NCBI RefSeq assembly: GCF_000189635.1
Contig: NW_002476346.1
Span: 1 to 28,522, forward strand
Direction: 5' to 3'
Origin: Tetrahymena thermophila SB210
Lineage: Eukaryota > Ciliophora > Oligohymenophorea > Hymenostomatida > Tetrahymenidae
Length of the DNA stretch: 28,522 nucleotides
Shown here: positions 20,855 through 28,522 of the stretch, in pieces
Layout of the letters: every line of letters starts with the position of its first letter
Numbering within the stretch: the first letter of the stretch is position 1
Translations under genes and position numbers: made by a program
The notes under the pieces: model-generated
What the model was told of the DNA's origin: nothing
Seen by the model: only the letters and a program-made list of their open reading frames with translations
Database searches by the model: none

Positions 20855-23800
20855 GTCGAAAAAAATTGGTGCAATTGGTGCATCAGGCTTAGGTTCTGGT
20901 TTAGCAAATTGCATTAATCTCTCAAATTTGACAATTTCTCTTCGGTAAAAACAGTTTATTTGTTATGAATTGTGATATTTTTAATTATAAAAACTAATTA
21001 AAAACAATAAAACTCTTTTTTGTTTTTCTTTTTATTGTGCTTGCTTTTTTTTGTTCTTTCTTTCTTTGATAAATTAGCTCATCATTTTATTTTCAGATTT
21101 TGCTTTTATTATTAATTAATCTATCTTATTATTTCATATTTTTTCTTCATTTTTTCCTTCTAACTAACTATTTAATGATAAATGTTTTCTTCAAAATTTA
21201 AAAAGTTAAAATGAAATTAGTGATGAAGGTGCATCAGGCTTAGGTTCTGGTTTAGCAAATTGCATTAATCTCTCAAATTTGATACTTTATCTCGAGTAAA
21301 AACAGTTTATTTGTTATGGATTGTGATATTTTTAATTATAAAAACTAATTAAAAACAATAAAACTCTTTTTTCTTTTTCTTTTTATTGTGCTTGCTTTTT
21401 TTTGTTCTTTCTTTCTTTGATAAATTAGCTCATCATTTTATTTTAAAATTTTGCTTTTATTATTAAATAATCTATCACATTATTTCATATTTTTTCTTCA
21501 TTTTTTCCTTCTAACTAACTATTTAATGATAAATGTTTTCTTCAAAATTTAAAAAGGTGGAATAAAATTGGTGATGAAGGTGCATCAGGCTTAGGCTCTG
21601 GTTTAGCAAATTGCATTAATCTCTCAAATTTGACACTTTCTCTTAGGTAAAAACAGTTTATTTATTTTGGATTGTGATATTTTTAATTATAAAAACTAAT
21701 TAAAAACAATAAAACTCTTTTTTCTTTTTCTTTTTATTGTGCTTGCTTTTTTTTGTTCTTTCTTTCTTTGATAAATTAGCTCATCATTTTATTTTAAAAT
21801 TTTGCTTTTATTATTAATTAATCTATCTTATTATTTCATATTTTTTCTTCATTTTTTCCTTCTAATTAACTATTTAATGATATATTTTTTATACAATATT
21901 TAAAAAGTTACAATTAAATTGGTGATGAAGGTGCATCAGGCTTAGGTTCTGGTTTAGCAAATTGCATTAATCTCTCAAATTTGACACTTTCTCTTAGGTA
22001 AAAACAGTTTATTTATTTTGGATTGTGATATTTTTAATTATAAAAACTAATTAAAAACAATAAAACTCTTTTTTCTTTTTCTTTTTATTGTGCTTGCTTT
22101 TTTTTGTTCTTTCTTTGATAAATTAGCTCATCATTTTATTTTCAGATTTTGCTTTTATTATTAATTAATCTATCTTATTATTTCATATTTTTTCTTCATT
22201 TTTTCCTTAACTATTTAATGATAAATGTTTTCTTCAAAATTTAAAAAGTTAAAATGAAATTAGTGATGAAGGTGCATCAGGCTTAGGTTCTGGTTTAGCA
22301 AATTGCATTAATCTCTCAAATTTGACACTTTATCTCGAGTAAAAATAGTTTATTTGTTTTGGATTATGATATTTTTAAATCATAAAAACTAATTAAAAAC
22401 AATAAAACTCTTTTTTCTTTTTCTTTTTATTGTGCTTGCTTTTTTTGTTCTTTCTTTGATAAATTAGCTCATCATTTTATTTTAAAATTTTGCTTTTATT
22501 ATTAAATAATCTATCACATTATTTCATATTTTTTCTTCATTTTTTCCTTCTAACTAACTATTTAATGATAAATGTTTTCTTCAAAATTTAAAAAGGTGGA
22601 ATAAAATTGGTGATGAAGGTGCATCAGGCTTAGGCTCTGGTTTAGCAAATTGCATTAATCTCTCAAATTTGACACTTTCTCTTAGGTAAAAACAGTTTAT
22701 TTATTTTGGATTGTGATATTTTTAATTATAAAAACTAATTAAAAACAATAAAACTCTTTTTTCTTTTTCTTTTTATTGTGCTTGCTTTTTTTTGTTCTTT
22801 CTTTCTTTGATAAATTAAAACATCATTTTATTTTAAAATTTTGCTTTTATTATTAATTAATCTATCTCATTATTTCATATTTTTTCTTCATTTTTTCCTT
22901 CTAACTAACTATTTAATGATAAATGTTTTCTTCAATATTTAAAAAGGGAAAATGAAATTAGTGATGAAGGTGCATCAGGCTTAGGTTCTGGTTTAGCAAA
23001 TTGCATTAATCTCTCAAACTTGACCCTTTATCTTAAGTAAAAACAGTTTATTTGTTATTGATTGTGATATTATTAATAATAAAAACTAATTAAAAACAAT
23101 AAAACTCTTTTTTCTTTTTCTTTTTATTGTGCTTGCTTTTTTTTGTTCTTTCTTTCTTTGATAAATTAGCTCATCATTTTATTTTAAAATTTTGCTTTTA
23201 TTATTAAATAATCTATCACATTATTTCATATTTTTTCTTCATTTTTTCCTTCTAACTAACTATTTAATGATAAATGTTTTCTTCAAAATTTAAAAAGTTA
23301 AAATGAAATTAGTGATGAAGGTGCATCAGGCTTAGGTTCTGGTTTAGCAAATTGCATTAATCTCTCAAATTTGACAATTTCTCTTAGGTAAAAACAGTTT
23401 ATTTGTTATGGATTATGATATTTTAAATTATAAAAACTAATTAAAAACAATAAAACTCTTTTTTCTTTTTCTTTTTATTGTGCTTGCTTTTTTTGTTCTT
23501 TCTTTCTTTGATAAATTAGCTCATCATTTTATTTTAAAATTTTGCTTTTATTATTAATTAATCTATCTCATTATTTCATATTTTTTCTTCATTTTTTCTT
23601 CTAACTAACTATTTAATGATAAATGTTTTCTTCAAAATTTAAAAAGGTGGAATAAAATTGGTGATGAAGGTGCATCAGGCTTAGGTTCTGGTTTAGCAAA
23701 TTGCATTAATCTCTCAAATTTGACACTTAATCTTTGGTAAAAACAGTTTATTTGTTTTGGATTGTGATATTTTAAATTATAAAAACTAATTAAAAACAAT

Positions 23801-24136
23801 AAAACTCTTTTTTCTTTTTCTTTTTATTGTGCTTGCTTTTTTTTGTTCTTTCTTTCTTTGATAAATTAGCTCATCATTTTATTTTAAAATTTTGCTTTTA
23901 TTATTAAATAATCTATCTTATTATTTAATATTTTTTCTTCATTTTTTCCTTCTAACTAACTATTTAATGATAAATATTTTCTTCAAAATTTAAAAAGTTA
24001 AAATGAAATTGATGATGAAGGCACATTAGGCTTAGGTTCTGGTTTAGCAAATTGCATTAATCTCTCAAATTTGACACTTTATTTCGAGTAAAAACAGTTT
24101 ATTTGTTATGGATTATGATATTTTAAATTATAAAAA
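20838..24136 (+). repeat. Homogenised tandem repeat, units of about 350 bp
   Basis: Ten consecutive exon-plus-intron units at near-constant spacing (351, 351, 341, 347, 351, 351, 349 and 351 between exon starts). Introns share long identical blocks such as AACTAATTAAAAACAATAAA and TTTTTATTGTGCTTGC. A three-unit pattern is suggested: exons starting TTAAAATGAAATTAG recur at 21206, 22249 and 23298, about 1.04 kb apart, and each is followed by an exon starting GTGGAATAAAATTGG. Confidence 0.8.
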
Positions 24137-27100
24137 CGGGGGGGGGGGGGTCAAAGCAGGGACCCATTCATTTTTGAATGGAAAATTTTCATTCTTACTA
24201 GAATTTTTTCAAATATAATTTACTAACGGCCATCTCTAATTCCTACTATACTTTTAATTATATGTTTTAAATATAAATATTAAGATTAAATAATGAATTT
24301 TAAATTAATTTTTCTGAGATATCTCTTCATAAAACAAAATTAATAATTTAATATTTGATAATTAATTATTATACTTTATTTGTTCTGTTTTTCCATTTAT
24401 AATTAATTAAATTTCATATATTGCTATTGAATATTTTTGAAAAAAAAAAAATAAATGATATAATAGATTAAAAAATATAATAATTTGGAAGAAGTAATTA
24501 TTAATTTTTTTATTAATATCCTTTAAATTTATATAAATTAATAAAAAAAGTTTATAAGCTCTTCATTTTTATCTCATTAGGTTCTCCATATTTTTCTTCC
24601 GTAAATTTAATTTATAAATATTATTTTTATTATTATTAATATATTTTATATATTTAACTTTCAATTTATTTAAATAAATAATTTTTGTTATAGAAATTAT
24701 CACAATTATTTATTGATTATTATTAAAACTAAAATTTTTTAGCATTTTAACTTAATTTTCATTTCAATTTTTAATTATTTATTAAACATTTTTATTATTT
24801 GATATTTTTTCTTCATTTTTTACTGTTAAAACTTTTTATTAATAAAAGCAGTTTAATTTTGGATTATAATATTTTTAATTATAAAAGTTAATTTAAAACA
24901 TTAAATATCATTTAATTTATTTATTTCCTTTTTCTTTTTATTACTATTTCTTTTTTTTCATAATCTTATTATTTCATATTTTTTCTTCATTTTTTCCTTC
25001 TAATTAACTAGAGTGAAATGCCTATTTAATTTATCAAAGGCGAAATATAATTTAAATTAATAACATAATAAATAAAGTTAAATTAGCTTAAAACAGCTTT
25101 ATTTTTGAGTTTTTAGAAAGCTTTAAATTCACAAAATGTAAAATTTGAAATAATATGTATCCTATATTCATTTAACATATCATTTTTTTGAAAAAAATAA
25201 ATTTTGAAAAATTTTACGAACTTTTGGACAGAATTAAAAAAACAATAAAACTCTTTTTTCTTTTTCTTTTATTGTACTTGCTTTTTTTTGTTATTTCTTT
25301 CTTTGTTTCTTTCTTTATTAATTTAGCTCATCATTTTATTTTAAAATTTTGCTTTTATTATTAATTAATCTATCTTATTATTTCATATTTTTTCTTCATT
25401 TTTCCTTCTAATTAACTAATTAATGATATATTTTTTCTTCAATATTTAAAAAGTGTAAAAATAAATGGTGATAAAGGTGCAATAGCCTTAGGTTCTGCTT
25501 TAACAAATTGCATTAATCTCTCAAATTTGACACTTGAGCTTTGGTAAAAACAGTTTATTTGTTTTGGATTGTGATATTTTTAATTATAAAAACTAATTAA
25601 AAACAATAAAACTCTTTTTTCTTTTTCTTTTTATTGTGCTTGCTTTTTTTTGTTCTTTCTTTCTTTCTTTATTTATTAATTTAGCTCATCATTTTATTTT
25701 CAAATTTTGCTTTTATTATTAATTAACCTTATTTATTATTTCATATTATTTCATATTTTTTCTTCCTTTTTTCCTTCTAATTAACTATTTAATGATATAT
25801 CTTTTCTTCAATATTTAAAAAGTAAAAATAAAATTGGTGATGAAGGTGCATCAGGCTTAGGTTCTGCTTTAGCAAATTGCATTAATCTCTCAAATTTGAA
25901 ACTTTCTCTTTGGTAAAAACAGTTTATTTGTATTTGATTGTGATAATTTTAATTATAAAAACTAATTAAAAACAATAAAACTCTTTTTTCTTTTTCTTTT
26001 TATTGTGCTTGCTTTTTTTTGTTCGTTCTTTCTTTGTTAATATAGCTCATCATTTTATTTTCAACTTTTGCTTTTATTATTAATTAATCTATCTTATTAT
26101 TTCATATTTTTTCTTCATTTTTTCCTTAACTATTTAATGATAAATGTTTTCTTCAATATTTAAAAAGGTCTAATAAAATTGGTGATGAAGGTGTATCAGG
26201 CTTAGGTTCAGGTTTAGCAAATTGCATTAATCTCTCAAATTTGACACTTGATCTTGAGTAAAAACAGTTTATTTGTTTTGGATTGTGATATATTTAATTA
26301 TAAAAACTAATTAAAAACAATAAAACTCTTTTTTCTTTTTCTTTTTATTGTGCTAGCTTTTTTATTTTATTTCTTTCTTTATTTGTTAATTTAGCTCATC
26401 ATTTTATTTTCAACTTTTGCTTTTATTATTAATTAATCTATCTTATTATTTCATATTTTTTCTTCATTTTTTCCTTCTAATTAAATATTTAATGATATAT
26501 TTTTTCTTCAATATTTAAAAAGAGGAAATTAAATTGGTGCAATTGGTGCATCAGCCTTAGGTTCTGGTTTAGCAAATTGCATTAATCTCTCAAATTTGAC
26601 ACTTAATCTTAGGTAAAAACAGTTTATTTGTTTTGGATTGTGATATTTTTAATTATAAAAACTAATTAAAAACAATAAAACTCTTTTTTCATTTTCTTTT
26701 TATTGTGCTTGTTTTTTTTTGTCATTTCATTCTTTATTTGTTAATTTAGCTCATCATTTTATTTTAAACTTTTGCTTTTATTATTAATTAATCTATCTTA
26801 TTATTTCATATTTTTTCTTCATTTTTTCCTTAACTATTTAATGATAAATGTTTTCTTCAATATTTAAAAGTTTTAGTACAATTCGTGATGAAGGTGCATC
26901 AGGCTTAGGTTCAGATTTAGCAAATTGCATTAATCTCTCAAATTTGACACTTCATCTTCGGTAAAAATAGTTTATTTATTTTGGATTGTGATATTTTTAA
27001 TTATAAAAACTAATTAAAAACAATAAAACTCTTTTTTCTTTTTCTTTTTATTGTGCTTGCTTTTTTTTGTTCTTTATTTCTTTGTTAATTTAGCTCATCA

Positions 27101-28424
27101 TTTTATTTTCAACTTTTACTTTTATTATTAATTAATCTATCTTATTATTTGATATTTTTTCTTCATTTTTTCCTTAACTATTTAATGATAAATGTTTTCT
27201 TCAATATTTAAAAAGGTCTAATAAAATTCGGGATACATACATACATACATACATACTCGCACATGGTTAGATGCACTCGGGATAGGGGCCCTATATATAA
27301 TTACTTATACATTATTATTATACGTATACCAATTTATTTATATATAATTGTGGGTAATATACTAGAAGGGAAGGGTCACCTACACCCTAATGGCATTTCT
27401 ACTAATCTTCCATGATTTGACTACGCATTATGCTCGCTTCCCATTTGTATTCCAGATCTTCTGTTCAGAATGGGGCCTCCTCTTTACCACCTATCAGATT
27501 TGGCCCTTCCCTCCTACCAAGGAGACCGCTGGTAACATTCACATTTTTACATGGAATTTTTCGAAATAAAGGGGGCGGTATAGGATTCGAACCCCCGATA
27601 TCACTGCTAAGACCCTCCGACTCGCCCACTCGAGTCGCTTAGCCCTTCTTAAAATTCGGGATGAAGGTGCATCAGGCTTAGGTTCTGGTTTAGCAAATTG
27701 CATTAATCTCTCAAATTTGACACTTAATCTTCGGTAAAAACAGTTTATTTATTTTGGATTGTGATATTTTTAATTTTAAAAACTAATTAAAAATAATAAA
27801 ACTCTTTTTCTTTTTATTGTGCTTGCTTTTTTTTGTTCTTTATTTCTTTGTTAATTTAGCTCATCATTTTATTTTCAACTTTTGCTTTTATTATTAATTA
27901 ATCTATCTTATTATTTGATATTTTTTCTTCATTTTTTCCTTAACTATTTAATGATAAATGTTTTCTTCAATATTTAAAAAGGACTAATAAAATTCGGGAT
28001 GAAGGTGCATCAGGCTTAGGTTCTGGTTTAGCAAATTGCATTAATCTCTCAAATTTGACACTTAATCTTTGGTAAAAACAGTTTATTTATTTTGGATTGT
28101 GATATTTTTAATTATAAAAACTAATTAAAAATAATAAAACTCTTTTTCTTTTTCTTTTTATTGTGCTTGTTTTTTTTGTAATTTCTTTCTTTCTTTGTTA
28201 ATTTAGCTCATCATTTTATTTTCAACTATTACTTTTATTATTAATTAATCTATCTTATTATTTCATATTTTTTCTTCATTTTTTCCTTCTAATTAACTAA
28301 TTAATGATATATTTTTTCTTCAATATTTAAAAAGGTCTAATAAAATTGGTGATAAAGGTACATTAGGCTTAAGTTCTGGTTTAGCAAATTGCATTAATCT
28401 CTCAAATTTGACACTTGATCTTGA
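20855..28424 (+). CDS. Gene D: large LRR-exon array, no start or end in window
   Basis: Eighteen LRR exons, all 90 nt and phase-symmetric except the SINE-split one. They start at 20855, 21206, 21557, 21908, 22249, 22596, 22947, 23298, 23647, 23998, 25454, 25823, 26168, 26523, 26871, 27216 (split, ends 27733), 27982 and 28335. The repeat core is IGDEGASGLGSGLANCIN then LSNLTL. TAA reads as Gln (21206, 21908, 22249 and others). The spacing of about 350 bp and near-identical introns show recent tandem amplification. Between 24087 and 25454 the array is disrupted. No ATG, kinase or tail exon is visible, so the array may be part of a larger gene running off the window or a promoterless fragment. 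The LRR horseshoe suggests protein or ligand binding; the target is unknown. Confidence 0.75.
24137..25226. other. Disruption of array D beginning with a run of 13 G
   Basis: The D intron breaks off at TATAAAAAC (24136) and resumes at AAAAACAATAAAACTC near 25227. The insert starts with C and 13 consecutive G (24138-24150), then TCAAAGCAGGGACCC. 24151-24792 is A/T-rich sequence of unknown nature. 24793-25011 matches LRR intron sequence from which the acceptor and the 90-nt exon are missing. 25012-25226 is again unrelated, starting GAGTGAAATGCC and ending CTTTTGGACAGAATT. No matching terminal repeats were found. Confidence 0.65.
24138..24150 (+). repeat. Homopolymer of 13 G
   Basis: Thirteen consecutive G in a sequence otherwise very poor in G. 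It marks the left border of the disruption and is followed by GGGTC...GACCC-type short complementarity. It may be real or an assembly artefact. Confidence 0.8.
27222..27234 (+). repeat. Target-site duplication, left, SINE copy 2
   Basis: TAAAATTCGGGAT, repeated exactly at 27650-27662. The final AT can also be counted as part of the ATAC repeat. Confidence 0.88.
27235..27649 (-). mobile_element. tRNA-derived SINE-like retroelement, copy 2
   Basis: 415 bp, flanked by the 13-bp direct repeat TAAAATTCGGGAT (27222-27234 and 27650-27662). The body 27257-27649 is the same length as 4523-4915 and differs from it at only two positions (27270 and 27319). The simple-repeat end has six ATAC units, the first sharing its AT with the target duplication, against four in copy 1. 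The tRNA-like head is at the right end on the minus strand. Near identity with a different target sequence means a separate, recent insertion of the same active family rather than duplication of one locus. Confidence 0.85.
27571..27649 (-). promoter_or_regulatory. tRNA-like head with Pol III A and B boxes (SINE copy 2)
   Basis: Identical to the head of copy 1: B box GGTTCGAATCC at 27583-27593 and A-box-like TGGGCGAGTCGG at 27617-27628, both on the minus strand. Confidence 0.65.
27650..27662 (+). repeat. Target-site duplication, right, SINE copy 2
   Basis: Second exact copy of TAAAATTCGGGAT, continuing into GAAGGTGCATCAGG of the LRR exon. Confidence 0.88.
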
Positions 28425-28522
28425 GTAAAGACAGTTTATTTGTTTTGGATTGTGATAATTTTAATTATAAAAACTAATTAAAAACAATAAAACTCTTTTT
28501 TCTTTTTATTGTGCTTTCTTTT
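28425..28522 (+). other. 5' part of an intron of gene D
   Basis: A GTAAAGACAG donor followed by the conserved D-array intron sequence, running off the window. The next exon lies outside. Confidence 0.8.

Larger units (their letters stand above)
27216..27733 (+). pseudogene. LRR exon of gene D interrupted by the second SINE copy
   Basis: The exon begins after AAAAAG at 27215 and ends before GTAAAAAC at 27734. Its 518 nt equal 90 plus a 415-bp element and a 13-bp target duplication. The interruption lies between GAT and GAA of the repeat core, the same place as in gene B. The added 428 nt shift the frame. Confidence 0.85.

Noticed and set aside
20838..28522. CRISPR-like array because of regular repeats
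   Set aside because: Unit length of about 350 bp, exon-intron structure and eukaryotic splice sites exclude it.
1..28522. Telomere or chromosome-breakage sequence of Tetrahymena type
   Set aside because: No run of GGGGTT or CCCCAA repeats and no breakage-like AACCAACCTC motif was noticed on reading; TAGGGTTAGACC at 15868 is part of an inverted repeat.

Overview
The window looks like nuclear DNA of an oligohymenophorean ciliate, most likely a Tetrahymena or close relative. Base composition is extremely A/T rich. Exons are short, and introns run GT to AG with strongly T-rich bodies. In every recognisable exon TAA and TAG sit in frame where glutamine fits, and TGA is the only plausible stop. 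Because TAA and TAG are sense codons, standard-code ORF calling misses almost every gene here.

The window is built from one gene family: proteins made of ribonuclease-inhibitor-like leucine-rich repeats (LRRs). Each LRR of 30 residues is encoded by its own 90-nt exon. Every exon starts with one base of a split codon and ends with two bases of the next, so exons can be added or skipped without changing frame. Four genes or gene pieces lie on the + strand. Gene A (149-1240) is the 3' end of an array plus a terminal exon. Gene B (2100-5954) has ten LRR exons and a terminal exon homologous to that of A. Gene C (8370-19894) has two tandem protein-kinase domains followed by a partly decayed LRR array. 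Gene D (20855 to the window end) has eighteen very similar LRR exons with near-identical introns, and neither its start nor its end is visible. Gaps at 1241-2099, 5955-8369 and 19908-20854 hold no recognisable gene; the sequences after A and B are homologous to each other.

The most interesting non-gene feature is a pair of almost identical GC-richer insertions of about 410 bp (4507-4915 and 27235-27649). Each has 12-13 bp target-site duplications, a variable (ATAC)n end, and at the other end a minus-strand tRNA-like head with a perfect Pol III B box. These are the hallmarks of a tRNA-derived SINE. The two copies have different target duplications, so they inserted independently, yet both landed at the same codon boundary of the LRR exon module in genes B and D.

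Other rearrangements mark the region as dynamic. There is an inverted LRR segment in gene C (about 14466-14715), a run of 13 G at the start of a roughly 1.1-kb disruption of array D, two small terminal-inverted-repeat elements in introns, and several degenerate exons. If the genes are expressed, C would be a tandem-kinase LRR protein, and the LRR arrays would form horseshoe-shaped binding surfaces whose variable residues flank the exon junctions.
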